NCBI RefSeq assembly: GCF_001542815.1
Contig: NZ_CP006992.1
Coordinates: forward strand, 1,493,501-1,557,500
Length of the DNA: 64,000 nucleotides
Reading direction: 5' to 3'
Source of the DNA: Methylobacterium sp. AMS5
Lineage (GTDB): Bacteria > Pseudomonadota > Alphaproteobacteria > Rhizobiales > Beijerinckiaceae
Shown: positions 52,565-61,504 of the stretch, in pieces
Position numbering within the stretch: the first letter of the stretch is position 1
Layout: every line of letters begins with the position of its first letter
The notes under the pieces: generated by a model
The model's input: only the letters and a program-made list of their open reading frames with translations
Database searches by the model: none
Told to the model about the DNA's origin: nothing
Program-made: the position numbers and the translations under genes

Positions 52565-53443
52565 TCAGGGCGCCCGGATCGCGGCGGCGACGTCGCGCGA
52601 AAACTCCTCGTGGGCGCTCAGCGCTCCCGGTACGGTCAGGGCCGAGACGCGGCCCGTGCCGATCAACGCATCCATCTCGGCGCCCGAGCGGCGCGGTGCC
52701 TTCTCCGGGCGCAGCACCCGCACCGGCGGCAGGCCGTCGCCGAACGCAGCCAGGAACGCCTCGCGCGAGGCGGCGGGATCGAGGCCGCCCGTCACGAAAG
52801 CCGCCGTGCCGAACCGGCCCCGGCTCTGGCGGGTGATGCGGTGCTTGGCAGCGATCACGGCCGGGGTCACATGCGACGGCTCGGCATAGACGTGGGCCCG
52901 CATCATCCGCCCGATGATCGGCGGGCTGATGTTGATCCGGTAGAGCGCCTCGCCGAGAAGCGGCATCTCGACCGCGCGGCGGATCCGGCCGAACCATGCG
53001 GCGCGCTCCGGCCCCATGGCCGTCGGCAACGGTCCGCGCCAAGTCGGCGCCACGAGCACGAGCCGTTCGAAGACACCGGGATGGCGGCGCGCGGCCGCGA
53101 CGAGGTAGGGCGCGGCATGGCCCGCGGCGACGCCGAGCGCGTAGGGGCCGGGGGCGGCCGCCAGAAGCGCGTCGAGGAAGGCGTGCAGGGTGGTGGGATT
53201 CAGCGGCAGCCGCGCCCGCGGATGCGCGCCGAAGCCCGGCCAGTCGGGCACGAGGCAGCGATGCGTCGCGCTGAGTTCGCGAGCGAGCGGCAGCATCTCC
53301 TCGCGGGCCGAGATCGAGGAGAGAGCGGGCAGGAGCAGCGCGTCCGCGCCCTCCCCGACCACGGCACAGGGCGTCGCCACCCGATGCCCCGCGACGGTGA
53401 GGTCGAAGGTCCGGGTGGCGAGCGATGCGACGGCAGACGCCAT
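52565..53443 (-). CDS. Alpha/beta hydrolase-fold protein without the nucleophile serine
   Basis: A 292-residue protein with a clear alpha/beta hydrolase layout: CLVPDWPGFGAHPRA, then YALGVAAGHAAPYLVAAARR, FERLVLVAPTWRGPLP, and a late His in LSAHEEFSRDVAAAI. At the nucleophile elbow the Gly-x-Ser-x-Gly pattern is G104-V-A106-A-G108, so Ser is replaced by Ala. It may be a non-catalytic or a differently acting member. The start (ATG at 53443) overlaps the dapD stop as TGATG, so expression is tied to lysine/peptidoglycan precursor synthesis. Substrate unknown. Confidence 0.8.
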   Translation of the reverse strand: MASAVASLATRTFDLTVAGHRVATPCAVVGEGADALLLPALSSISAREEMLPLARELSATHRCLVPDWPGFGAHPRARLPLNPTTLHAFLDALLAAAPGPYALGVAAGHAAPYLVAAARRHPGVFERLVLVAPTWRGPLPTAMGPERAAWFGRIRRAVEMPLLGEALYRINISPPIIGRMMRAHVYAEPSHVTPAVIAAKHRITRQSRGRFGTAAFVTGGLDPAASREAFLAAFGDGLPPVRVLRPEKAPRRSGAEMDALIGTGRVSALTVPGALSAHEEFSRDVAAAIRAP

Positions 53444-54285
53444 CAGGTCCGCAGCAGCTCGTTGATGCCGGTCTTGGCGCGGGTGCCGGCATCGACGCGC
53501 TTGACGATCACGGCGCAGTAGAGGCCGGGGCCGGGGGTGCCGTCGGGCAGCGGCTTGCCGGGCGTCGTGCCCGACACCACCACGGAGTAGGGCGGCACGC
53601 GGCCGTAGAAGGTCTCGCCCGTGGTGCGGTCGATGATCCGGGTCGAGGCGCCGATATAGACGCCCATCGACAGGACCGAGCCCTCGCCGATGATCACGCC
53701 CTCGGCGACCTCGGCGCGGGCGCCGACGAAGCAGTTGTCCTCGATGATGACCGGGTTGGCCTGGAGCGGCTCCAGCACGCCGGCGATGCCGGCGCCACCC
53801 GAGATGTGACAGTTCTTGCCGACCTGCGCGCAGGAGCCGATCGTCACCCAGGTATCGACCATGGTGCCCTCGCCGACATGGGCGCCGAGGTTGATGAAGC
53901 TCGGCATCAGCACCGCGCCCGGCGCGATGTAGGAGCCGCGGCGCACGAAGCAGCCCGGCACGGCGCGAAAGCCCGCGGCGCGGAACTCGGCCTCGCCCCA
54001 GTTGGCGAACTTCGAGGGCACCTTGTCCCACCATGCGGAGGAGCCGGGTCCACCCTCGATCGGCACCATGTCGTTGAGGCGGAAGGACAGCAGCACCGCC
54101 TTCTTGAGCCACTGGTTGACCTGCCAGGAATCGCCCGCCTTCTCGGCGACCCGGGCCTGCCCGGAATCGAGCAGGTTCAGCGCCTCGTCCACCGCCTCGC
54201 GCACGGCGCCGGTGGTCGCGGTCGAGATGCCGGCGCGCTCCTCCCAGGCGGCTTCGATGGTCTTTTCGAGATCGGCGTGTGACAT
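53443..54285 (-). CDS. dapD: 2,3,4,5-Tetrahydropyridine-2,6-dicarboxylate N-succinyltransferase
   Basis: Transfers succinyl from succinyl-CoA in the succinylase branch of lysine and diaminopimelate synthesis. The 280-residue trimeric left-handed beta-helix protein has hexapeptide repeats in [29 protein letters not shown] sequence, [32 protein letters not shown], and the N-terminal helical domain [17 protein letters not shown]. The ATG at 54285 (MSHADLEK) is the family start. It is followed by the alpha/beta hydrolase gene with overlapping stop/start. Repeat variant H lies just upstream of its start. Confidence 0.96.
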   Translation of the reverse strand: MSHADLEKTIEAAWEERAGISTATTGAVREAVDEALNLLDSGQARVAEKAGDSWQVNQWLKKAVLLSFRLNDMVPIEGGPGSSAWWDKVPSKFANWGEAEFRAAGFRAVPGCFVRRGSYIAPGAVLMPSFINLGAHVGEGTMVDTWVTIGSCAQVGKNCHISGGAGIAGVLEPLQANPVIIEDNCFVGARAEVAEGVIIGEGSVLSMGVYIGASTRIIDRTTGETFYGRVPPYSVVVSGTTPGKPLPDGTPGPGLYCAVIVKRVDAGTRAKTGINELLRT

Positions 54286-54304
54286 CGGGGCTTTCCGGAC
54301 TGAA

Positions 54305-54348
54305 GTGCATTCCGACGAAGCGGCAACCGGTTCGTCGAGAGAATGCAC
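54305..54348 (+). repeat. Palindromic repeat variant H in the dapD upstream region
   Basis: GTGCATTCCGACGAAGCGGC then AACCGGTTCGTCGAGAGAATGCAC: outer arms GTGCATTC/GAATGCAC and inner CGACGAA/TTCGTCG pair. The AGCGGCAACC loop links it to the CCGAAAG family, but the arms differ. It lies 20 bases 5' of the dapD start and downstream of the cyclic-nucleotide-domain gene, so it could influence either. Confidence 0.6.
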
Positions 54349-54447
54349 GTTGACACAAGGACCTAGAGGCGTCGGCCGATGCCATCGGGCCAGCGTCTCT
54401 GGTTCGGCGCGAAAGGTGGTCGTGCTTACAAAAGCCGGCCGGTCCTG

Positions 54448-54915
54448 TCACCGTTTGCGTGGCGCGAGGCCCACAAGCCGCTCACGCACGCCGGTCAGGC
54501 CCTGCACGAGATCGAGCAGCTCCTCGGCCATGCCGTCACGGATCGCCGCCGCCGCGTCGGGAAACTCGCGCAGGACGCGGCTCATCACCGAAGGCGTCAC
54601 GCGCATCACTTCGGCCGGCTCGACCGCGCGTGCATCCGCCGGCCGCTCGACCTGGCGAAAGAGGGCATTGCGCCCGATGACCCCGGAGCGGGAAACCGTG
54701 ACCGGCTCCGCGCCGGACCGCAGGGGGACGAGTGCGATGGTGCCGGACATGACGACGTAGCCGCCGTCGGACGGCTCGCCACGGGCGAACAGCAGGTCGC
54801 CTTCCCCTAGGAGGCGGCGCTCACCGGCAAAGCAGAGCAGGCGCAGGGCGTCGCGCCCGAACAACTCGAACACGGGCGCCGCGGCGAGGATCGCGATGTC
54901 GTCGTCGAGCCCCAA
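54448..54915 (-). CDS. Stand-alone cyclic nucleotide-binding domain protein
   Basis: A 155-residue protein. It has the Crp/Fnr sensor fold: FELFGRDALRLLCFAGERRLLGEGDLLFARGEPSDGGYVVMSGTI (N-terminal beta-roll), ALFRQVERPADARAVEPAEVMRV with the position where Crp contacts the cyclic nucleotide, and the C helix (LREFPDAAAAIRDGMAEELLDL). There is no DNA-binding helix-turn-helix after it; the protein ends APRKR. It is thus not a classical regulator but may be a sensor subunit. Neighbours are dapD (downstream, same strand) and an OmpR-type regulator upstream. Confidence 0.85.
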   Translation of the reverse strand: MGLDDDIAILAAAPVFELFGRDALRLLCFAGERRLLGEGDLLFARGEPSDGGYVVMSGTIALVPLRSGAEPVTVSRSGVIGRNALFRQVERPADARAVEPAEVMRVTPSVMSRVLREFPDAAAAIRDGMAEELLDLVQGLTGVRERLVGLAPRKR

Positions 54916-54953
54916 CGCCTCTCCGCCCCTGGCCGCGATACGCTACGCTTTTT

Positions 54954-55000
54954 GCATCGCCTCATGTCCGAAAGCCGGCGACCACCTTTCGGGACGATAC
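54954..55000 (+). repeat. Dispersed palindromic repeat, copy F
   Basis: GCATCGCCTCATGTCCGAAAG, then CCGGCGACCACC and TTTCGGGACGATAC, preceded by CGCTTTTT. It lies upstream of the cyclic-nucleotide-domain gene and downstream of the OmpR-type regulator, both on the minus strand. Confidence 0.8.
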
Positions 55001-55100
55001 GTGACTGTCCGGGCGCAAGCTTAACCGATGCGGAGGCGACGCGATACGTTGCCCGGCCGCAGGCTGTGCGGGACGGTGGATACCGGTGCCCGATCGACCC

Positions 55101-55787
55101 TCACGGCAGCAGCTTGTAGCCGCCGCCTTCGGTGACGAGGATCGCGGCCACCGCCGGGTTCGGCTCGATCTTCTGGCGCAGCCGGTAGATATGCGTTTCG
55201 AGGGTGTGGGTGGTGACGTGGGCGTTGTAGCCCCAGACCTCGGCGAGCAGCGTATCGCGCCCCACCACCTCGCGGCCCGCCCGGTAGAGGTAGCGCAGGA
55301 TCGCCGTCTCCTTCTCGGTGAGCTTCAGCTTGGAGCCGCGCTCGCCCACCAGCAGCTTGGCACCGGGCCGGAAGGTGTAGGGGCCGATGCGGAACACCGC
55401 GTCCTCGCTCGCCTCGTGCTGGCGCAGTTGCACCCGGATGCGGGCGAGCAGCACGGCGAACTTGAACGGCTTGACCACGTAATCGTTGGCACCCGCCTCC
55501 AGGCCCTCGACCATGTCGTCGTCGGATTCCTGGGCGGTCAGCATGATGATCGGGCCGCGATAGCCGTTGCGGCGCAGGGTCCGCACCGCCTCGCGTCCGT
55601 CCATGTCCGGCAGCGCGACATCCATCACGACGAGATCGACCGGCTCCTGCGTGACGCGGTTCAGCGCCCCGGTCGCCGTCGGCTCGCCGATGACGGAGAA
55701 TTCTTCATAGGCGTCGATCTGTTCCGTCAATGCCTCACGCAGGGCGTCGTCGTCGTCACAGACGAGGAGGCAATAGGGGTTGGACAT
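55101..55787 (-). CDS. OmpR/PhoB-type response regulator
   Basis: A 228-residue two-component regulator. The receiver domain begins CLLVCDDDDALREALTEQID with the acidic triad DDDD, has the phospho-acceptor Asp in VVMDVALPDMDG, Thr in IIMLTAQES and Lys in YVVKPFKF. The winged-helix output domain has LKLTEKETAILRYLYRAGREVV, LLAEVWGY and the recognition region THTLETHIYRLRQKIEPNP. The THTLETHIYRLRQKIE segment resembles CenR-like envelope regulators of alphaproteobacteria. There is no kinase gene beside it. Start at 55787 (MSNPYC) follows the family. Confidence 0.88.
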   Translation of the reverse strand: MSNPYCLLVCDDDDALREALTEQIDAYEEFSVIGEPTATGALNRVTQEPVDLVVMDVALPDMDGREAVRTLRRNGYRGPIIMLTAQESDDDMVEGLEAGANDYVVKPFKFAVLLARIRVQLRQHEASEDAVFRIGPYTFRPGAKLLVGERGSKLKLTEKETAILRYLYRAGREVVGRDTLLAEVWGYNAHVTTHTLETHIYRLRQKIEPNPAVAAILVTEGGGYKLLP

Positions 55788-56077
55788 CGACGCAGCGGCT
55801 CTCAACAAGCATTCCGGCCACCTGGACTTCGCACAGAGATCCGGCAGGCGGCCAAGACGATTTCATCGCGGCACGCCGATTCGAATAGGCATATCGCCCA
55901 TTGGCTGGCCGCGGACGGAACCCATGCGGTGCCGCCTGACGACAAACCTAGTTCGTTTTACGCGCCGGGAAATCCGGATTGCGCGCTTATGCAGAATTTT
56001 CGCCATCTTCCAGCTTTCTCTGCCGCGACATGACGTCAGGCCGGGCCAAGCTCGGAGCAAGCTGGGACGAACTGGCA

Positions 56078-56671
56078 ATGTGGCGCGCTCAAGTTGCAAA
56101 GCAGGCCAAGGCCGCCACCTCGGCGAAGGGAAGGCCGCCCGCCACCCTCGGCCTGCTGCGGGTGCGCCCGCTGCCGGGCGATCCGACCCGCGGCACGCTG
56201 ATCGCGGGTGGAGTCGTGATCCCGTGTGCCCTCGGGCGCTCCGGCATCACGGCGCAGAAGCGCGAGGGGGACGGAGCCTCGCCGCGAGGCATCTTTCGCC
56301 TACGCGGCGGTTTCTACCGGCCCGACCGCTTCCCCGTCCGCCCCGTCAGCGCGCTCCCCTTGCGACCCACGCGACGTGACGACGGCTGGTGCGATGCGCC
56401 CCAGGATCGCCGCTACAACCGGCCGATCCGGCTGCCGAGCACGGCGGCGAGCGCCGAGCAGCTCTGGCGCGATGACGGGCTCTACGACCTCGTGATCGAC
56501 CTCGATTACAACCGTGGTCCGATCCGTCCGGGCCGAGGCTCGGCGATCTTCCTGCACATCGCCCGCAGCGGCTACCGTCCGACGGAAGGCTGCGTCGCCC
56601 TGAAACCCGCCGACCTGCTGCGCCTGCTCCGCCGCCTCGGGCCGGGAACACGGATGAAGATCGGGCGATGA
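56078..56671 (+). CDS. L,D-transpeptidase (YkuD-type) catalytic domain protein
   Basis: About 197 residues from the ATG at 56078 (56030 is also in frame). The YkuD signature is clear: AIFLHIARSGYRPTEGCVAL, with the catalytic His and the Cys in TEGCVAL. Upstream are LIAGGVVIPCALGRSGITAQ and GDGASPRGIFRLRGGFY, the conserved G-x-TPxG-like region. There is no signal peptide or LysM/PG-binding domain, so it is the short catalytic-only type; export would need another signal. Function in peptidoglycan cross-linking is inferred. It is divergent from the response regulator gene. Confidence 0.85.
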   Translation: MWRAQVAKQAKAATSAKGRPPATLGLLRVRPLPGDPTRGTLIAGGVVIPCALGRSGITAQKREGDGASPRGIFRLRGGFYRPDRFPVRPVSALPLRPTRRDDGWCDAPQDRRYNRPIRLPSTAASAEQLWRDDGLYDLVIDLDYNRGPIRPGRGSAIFLHIARSGYRPTEGCVALKPADLLRLLRRLGPGTRMKIGR

Positions 56672-56734
56672 CCGTTCGTTAGTCGGCTCATTCTTCTGGT
56701 CGATGGATGAGCCGGCTCGTCGACCGCAAACGGT

Positions 56735-57466
56735 TCAGACCCGCTTCGTCCGCCGGCCGAAGATGGCCGTGCCGACGCGGACATGGGTGGCACCCATCTG
56801 GATCGCTGCGGGAAAATCCGCGCTCATGCCCATCGACAGGATCGGCAGGCCGTGGCGCTCGGCGATGCGGGCCAGCAGGGCGAAATGGGGGGAGGGCGGG
56901 TCGTCGGCCGGCGGGATGCACATCAGGCCGTGGATCGCGAGATTGTGGGTCTCGCGGCACTCCGAGAGCAGGACATCGACCTGATCGGGGGAGACGCCCG
57001 CCTTCTGCGTCTCGTCGCCGGTATTGACCTGGATCAGGAGCTTGGGCGCCCGGCCGCTCCGCTCGATCTCCTTGGCGAGCGCCGCGGCAAGCGATAGCCG
57101 GTCAAGGGAGTGGATCACGTCGAACAGCTCGACCGCCTCGCGCGCCTTGTTCGACTGGAGCGGGCCGACGAGGTGCAGCTCGACATCCGGAAACCGCTCT
57201 CGCAGGGCCGGCCACTTGGCCCGCGATTCCTGCACGTAGTTCTCGCCGAAGATCCGCTGGCCGGCCTCCAGCGCCGGCAGGATGCCCTCGGCCGGCACCG
57301 TCTTCGAAACGGCGACGAGGTGGACGCTGGCCGGGTCGCGCTCGTTGTCCTCGGCGGCCCGGCGGATGCTCGCGCGTACCTCCGCGAGCCCGGCCGCGAC
57401 ATCGGCCTCACCGACCGGCGGCTTGGCGTCGAGGGTCTGATCCGGGGTCTGGCTCTCATCCATCAT
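56735..57466 (-). CDS. Pyridoxal phosphate homeostasis protein YggS family
   Basis: A 243-residue PLP-binding TIM-barrel protein. Lys55 in LVAVSKTVPAEGI is the PLP Schiff-base lysine; GENYVQES, HLVGPLQSNKA, LIQVNTGDETQKAGV, GLMCIPP and SMGMSADFPAAIQMGATHVRVGTAIFG are characteristic. The protein balances free PLP and affects amino acid metabolism. Two ATGs (57466, 57463) follow the GGAGGG; the second is better spaced. It is divergent from the DUF1963 gene. Confidence 0.93.
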   Translation of the reverse strand: MMDESQTPDQTLDAKPPVGEADVAAGLAEVRASIRRAAEDNERDPASVHLVAVSKTVPAEGILPALEAGQRIFGENYVQESRAKWPALRERFPDVELHLVGPLQSNKAREAVELFDVIHSLDRLSLAAALAKEIERSGRAPKLLIQVNTGDETQKAGVSPDQVDVLLSECRETHNLAIHGLMCIPPADDPPSPHFALLARIAERHGLPILSMGMSADFPAAIQMGATHVRVGTAIFGRRTKRV

Positions 57467-57576
57467 GGGCCCTCCTTGCGGCGGCGCAGACGCGACTTCA
57501 AGGGTCGCGGGGTGTTTCCCTGCTTCGCACCCGCGATATCCTGGCCTCTCCCGATTCGAACGGAGAAGCCCCGCCG

Positions 57577-58680
57577 ATGTTCGATACGCCCGCCGACGCC
57601 CAGGCCCAACTCGCGCAGCACTTTGCGCGCCCACAGGTCGAGAGGGTGGTCGCGGCGCTGGTGCCGACGCTCGTGTTTCGCCCGCTGCCGACGGGCAAGG
57701 GAAGCGTCGGTGGCACGCGGATCGGCGGGACACCGGACCTCCCGCCGGGGCTGACCTGGCCGCGCCGGGCCAAGCCCGCCGACGCGGAGGCGATTGCCAA
57801 GCGCGGGAACGCGGAGGCCGGTGAGGAGATGCGGCGGCACTTCCGCAAGGAGCTGCCCTATGCCTTCTTCGCGCAGGTCGATCTCGGGGAGGCGCAAGGG
57901 CAGGCGCGGGGGCGGGCCCAGGGGTTGGCCAAGGAGTTGGCCAAGGGGGAGGGCGGTCCCGCCGCCGCTCTGCCGGGGCACGGGCGGCTGCTGTTCTTCT
58001 ACGATCTCGTTGCCGGACCATGGGACAACGGCACCGAATCCGCCCGCGTGATCTGGGACGAGAGCCCGCGCGAAGGCCTCGCGCCCCAAACCATGTCCGC
58101 AGACCTCGCGGTGGCGGCCGACGCGCACCGGGCGGAGATCGCGAAGATCAACCGGCCGTTCAAGCTGCCCCTTCCGAAACCCGATTCCGGCACGCCCTAT
58201 GGCGGCCCGGCCCGGCCGATGAGCCTGCACGCCACCCTGCGCCCGCCGGCGATCGAGAGCCTGGAAATGGACGCCCAGCCGGCCCTGAAGGCGGCATTGG
58301 CGCTCTGCACCGATGGCGGGGAGCGTTTTCGCGACGCTTATCAGGACCTCTTCTCGAAAGCCTTCGACAGCGACTATGGAACCGCCAATGCCGGGCGGCG
58401 CAACCAGCTCGTCGGCTCGCCGCTGCCGGAACAGAGCGATCCGCGCGTCGAGGCGGAAGTCGTCAGCCGGTTCGGCGTGCAGCACCTCGAACGGGACAAG
58501 ATCGAGGCGCACCGGGCCGAGACCGATGCCGGCGCGCGGACATGGCGCCTCCTGCTGCAGATCGATATCGGCGACTTCCTGCAGGAAGACGGAGAGGGCA
58601 CCGTCTACTTCCTGATCCGTGCCTCCGATCTTGCCGAGCGCCGCTTCGACCGCGTGGTGGCGGTCTATCAGCAGACCTGA
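57577..58680 (+). CDS. DUF1963 (YwqG-like) family protein
   Basis: A 367-residue cytoplasmic protein. Family pattern: TRIGGTPDLPPGLTWPRRAKP (the G-x-P-x-LPxxxxWP motif), YAFFAQVDLGEAQ, GRLLFFYDLVAGPWD and near the C-terminus NQLVGSPLPEQSDP then WRLLLQIDIGDFLQEDGEGTVYFLIRASDLAERRFDRVVAVYQ, typical of this family. The length is above that of YwqG because of an Ala/Gly/Gln insert near residues 105-130. Members have no assigned biochemical function. It is followed by leuS after a 113-base gap. Confidence 0.88.
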   Translation: MFDTPADAQAQLAQHFARPQVERVVAALVPTLVFRPLPTGKGSVGGTRIGGTPDLPPGLTWPRRAKPADAEAIAKRGNAEAGEEMRRHFRKELPYAFFAQVDLGEAQGQARGRAQGLAKELAKGEGGPAAALPGHGRLLFFYDLVAGPWDNGTESARVIWDESPREGLAPQTMSADLAVAADAHRAEIAKINRPFKLPLPKPDSGTPYGGPARPMSLHATLRPPAIESLEMDAQPALKAALALCTDGGERFRDAYQDLFSKAFDSDYGTANAGRRNQLVGSPLPEQSDPRVEAEVVSRFGVQHLERDKIEAHRAETDAGARTWRLLLQIDIGDFLQEDGEGTVYFLIRASDLAERRFDRVVAVYQQT

Positions 58681-58793
58681 ACCGCGCCGATCATTGACCC
58701 TTGACCGCACGGATATGCTAGGTGCCGGGCTTCGGCCCCCGCGACACCGTTGCGTGCGGGCCACTTCCTTTTCCGCTGATCCCGGCGCTCCCG

Positions 58794-61412
58794 ATGACCG
58801 ATTCCGCACAGCCCTCCCCGACCGCACACCAAGAGCGCTACAACGCCAAGGATGCCGAGCCGCGCTGGCAGCAGGCCTGGGACGCGGCCAAGCTGTTCGA
58901 GACGAAGAACGACGACGCCAGACCGAAATACTACGTGCTGGAGATGTTCCCCTACCCGTCGGGGCGCATCCATATCGGCCATGTGCGCAACTACGCGATG
59001 GGCGACGTGGTGGCCCGCTACAAGCGCGCCAAGGGCCACAACGTGCTGCACCCGATGGGCTGGGACGCCTTCGGCCTGCCGGCCGAGAACGCCGCCATGG
59101 AGCGCAAGGTCAACCCGCGAGAGTGGACCTACGCCAATATCGCCACCATGCGCGGACAGCTCCAGAGCATGGGCCTGTCGCTGGATTGGAGCCGGGAGAT
59201 CGCGACCTGTGATCCCGACTACTACAAGCACCAGCAGCGCATGTTCCTCGACTTCCTGGGCAAGGGGCTCGTCACCCGCCGCACGGCGAAGGTGAACTGG
59301 GATCCGGTCGATCACACCGTGCTCGCCAACGAGCAGGTGATCGATGGACGCGGCTGGCGCTCGGGCGCGCTCGTCGAGCAGCGCGAGCTAACCCAGTGGT
59401 TCTTCAAGATCACCGATTTCGCGCAAGATCTGCACGACGCCCTCGACGGCCTGGAGCGCTGGCCGGAAAAGGTCCGGCTGATGCAGCGCAACTGGATCGG
59501 CCGCTCGGAGGGGCTGGAGGTGCGCTTCGCCCTCGCCGCGCCGTTCGCCGGCACGGACGAGGTGACGGTCTATACCACCCGTCCCGACACGCTGTTCGGC
59601 GCCCGGTTCCTGGCGATCTCCGTCGATCACCCGCTCGCCAGGGCGCTGGCCGAATCCGGCCCGAGGGCCGCCGAGCTGCGAGCCTTCGCCGAGGAGTGCC
59701 GTCGCATCGGCACGGCGCAGGAGGCGATCGATACGGCGGAGAAGCTCGGGTTTGACACCGGACTCACGGTACGCCACCCGCTCGATCCGTCCTGGGCGCT
59801 GCCGGTCTTCGTCGCGAACTTCGTGCTGATGGACTACGGCACCGGCGCGGTGTTCGGCTGCCCGGCCCACGACCAGCGCGACCTCGACTTCGCCAACAAG
59901 TACGGGCTCGGCAACACGCCGGTGGTCTGTCCCGAGGGGCAGGACCCGGACGCCTTCATCATCACCGACACCGCCTATGACGGCGATGGCCGGATGATCC
60001 ATTCGCGCTTCCTCGACGGTATGACCACCGACGACGCGTTCCAGGCCGTCGCCGACCGGCTGGAGGGCGAAACGCTTGGGCATGCGCCGGTCGCCCGCCG
60101 AAAGGTCCAGTTCCGCCTTCGCGATTGGGGCGTGTCGCGCCAGCGCTACTGGGGTTGCCCGATCCCGATCATTCACTGCGAGGCCTGCGGCCCGGTGCCC
60201 GTGCCGGTGGAAGACCTTCCGGTGAAGCTGCCCGACGAGGTCTCGTTCGACCAGCCCGGCAATCCGCTGGAGCGGGATCAAGCGTGGCGTCAGGTGCCCT
60301 GCCCGCGCTGCGGTGCGGCGGCGCGGCGCGAGACCGACACCATGGACACCTTCGTGGATTCGTCCTGGTACTACGCCCGCTTCACCGCGCCCTGGCTCGC
60401 CGACGCCCCGACCGACCGGACGAGTGTCGATCACTGGTTGCCGGTGGATCAGTATATCGGCGGCGTCGAGCACGCGATCCTGCACCTGCTCTACTCGCGC
60501 TTCTTCATGCGGGCGATGCAGGCGACGGGCTGGTCCGGGGTGTCCGAGCCGTTCGCGGGCCTGTTCACGCAGGGCATGGTCGTCCACGAGACCTACAAGG
60601 ATGCGGCCGGCGCCTGGACGCCGCCCGCCGAGATTCGCTTCGAGACGCAAGACGGAGCACGCAAAGCTTTTCACGTGAAAACCGGCGAGCCGATCGAGAT
60701 CGGCCCGACGGAGAAGATGTCGAAGTCGAAGAAGAACGTCGTCGACCCCGACGACATCATCGCCAGCTACGGCGCCGATACCGCGCGCTGGTTCATGCTC
60801 TCCGACTCGCCGCCCGAGCGTGACGTGATCTGGACCGAAGAGGGCGTGCAGGGTGCCGCCCGCTTCGTGCAGCGCGTCTGGCGCCTCGTCCACGGCGCGA
60901 CGGCCGCGAATGGGCCCGGCGGCACCGCCGATGCCCCCCTGCGCAAGGCCGCCCACAAGGCGCTCGCCGCCGTCGGCGAGGATATCGAGCGCCTGCGCTT
61001 CAACCGCTGCGTGGCCCATATCTACACCCTGGCCAACGCCCTCGACGAGGGCCTGCGCGGAGGTGCCTCGAGGGCCGTGGCGGGCGAGGCGGCCCGCATC
61101 CTGGTGCAGCTCATCGCACCGATGATGCCGCATCTCGCCGAGGAATCCTGGCGCGTGCTGGGCGGGGAGGGGCTCGTTGCGCAGACGGCTTGGCCGGCGG
61201 CCGATCAGGCGCTGCTGGTCGACGACGAGATCACCCTTCCGGTCCAGATCAACGGCAAGAAGCGGGCGGACGTGACCGTTCCACGCGACGCGGACGCCAA
61301 GGCCGTCGAGGCGGCCACGCTGGCACTGGAGCCGGTGCAACGCGCTCTCGAAGGCCGGGCCCCGCGCAAGGTCATCGTCGTGCCCGGGCGGATCGTGAAT
61401 CTGGTGGTCTGA
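58794..61412 (+). CDS. leuS: Leucyl-tRNA synthetase
   Basis: Class I synthetase, 872 residues, the normal length. HIGH motif in [18 protein letters not shown], the connective peptide-1 editing domain ([16 protein letters not shown] and [18 protein letters not shown]), KMSKS motif in [15 protein letters not shown], zinc-like CPRCGAA, and the C-terminal anticodon and domain-5 segments ([15 protein letters not shown]). The ATG at 58794 (MTDSAQPSP) fits; an upstream ATG at 58722 would add 24 unlike residues. It is 93 bases ahead of mnmE. Confidence 0.97.
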   Translation: MTDSAQPSPTAHQERYNAKDAEPRWQQAWDAAKLFETKNDDARPKYYVLEMFPYPSGRIHIGHVRNYAMGDVVARYKRAKGHNVLHPMGWDAFGLPAENAAMERKVNPREWTYANIATMRGQLQSMGLSLDWSREIATCDPDYYKHQQRMFLDFLGKGLVTRRTAKVNWDPVDHTVLANEQVIDGRGWRSGALVEQRELTQWFFKITDFAQDLHDALDGLERWPEKVRLMQRNWIGRSEGLEVRFALAAPFAGTDEVTVYTTRPDTLFGARFLAISVDHPLARALAESGPRAAELRAFAEECRRIGTAQEAIDTAEKLGFDTGLTVRHPLDPSWALPVFVANFVLMDYGTGAVFGCPAHDQRDLDFANKYGLGNTPVVCPEGQDPDAFIITDTAYDGDGRMIHSRFLDGMTTDDAFQAVADRLEGETLGHAPVARRKVQFRLRDWGVSRQRYWGCPIPIIHCEACGPVPVPVEDLPVKLPDEVSFDQPGNPLERDQAWRQVPCPRCGAAARRETDTMDTFVDSSWYYARFTAPWLADAPTDRTSVDHWLPVDQYIGGVEHAILHLLYSRFFMRAMQATGWSGVSEPFAGLFTQGMVVHETYKDAAGAWTPPAEIRFETQDGARKAFHVKTGEPIEIGPTEKMSKSKKNVVDPDDIIASYGADTARWFMLSDSPPERDVIWTEEGVQGAARFVQRVWRLVHGATAANGPGGTADAPLRKAAHKALAAVGEDIERLRFNRCVAHIYTLANALDEGLRGGASRAVAGEAARILVQLIAPMMPHLAEESWRVLGGEGLVAQTAWPAADQALLVDDEITLPVQINGKKRADVTVPRDADAKAVEAATLALEPVQRALEGRAPRKVIVVPGRIVNLVV

Positions 61413-61504
61413 CCGGCCTCCCGCATAAAACAGGTCTCGCGGCTGCCGCGTCCTTCCTCCCCGCAAGAGGAATGGGGCGCGGCAGCGGGACAGCGTTCAG
61501 CACC

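Noticed and set aside
53444..54451. Upstream extension of the alpha/beta hydrolase frame across dapD
   Set aside because: The extension is in the wrong frame of dapD and reads as Arg/Gly-rich sequence; the ATG at 53443 overlapping the dapD stop is the sensible start.
59388..61466. A 692-codon minus-strand open frame opposite leuS
   Set aside because: Antisense artefact; leuS motifs are complete on the plus strand.
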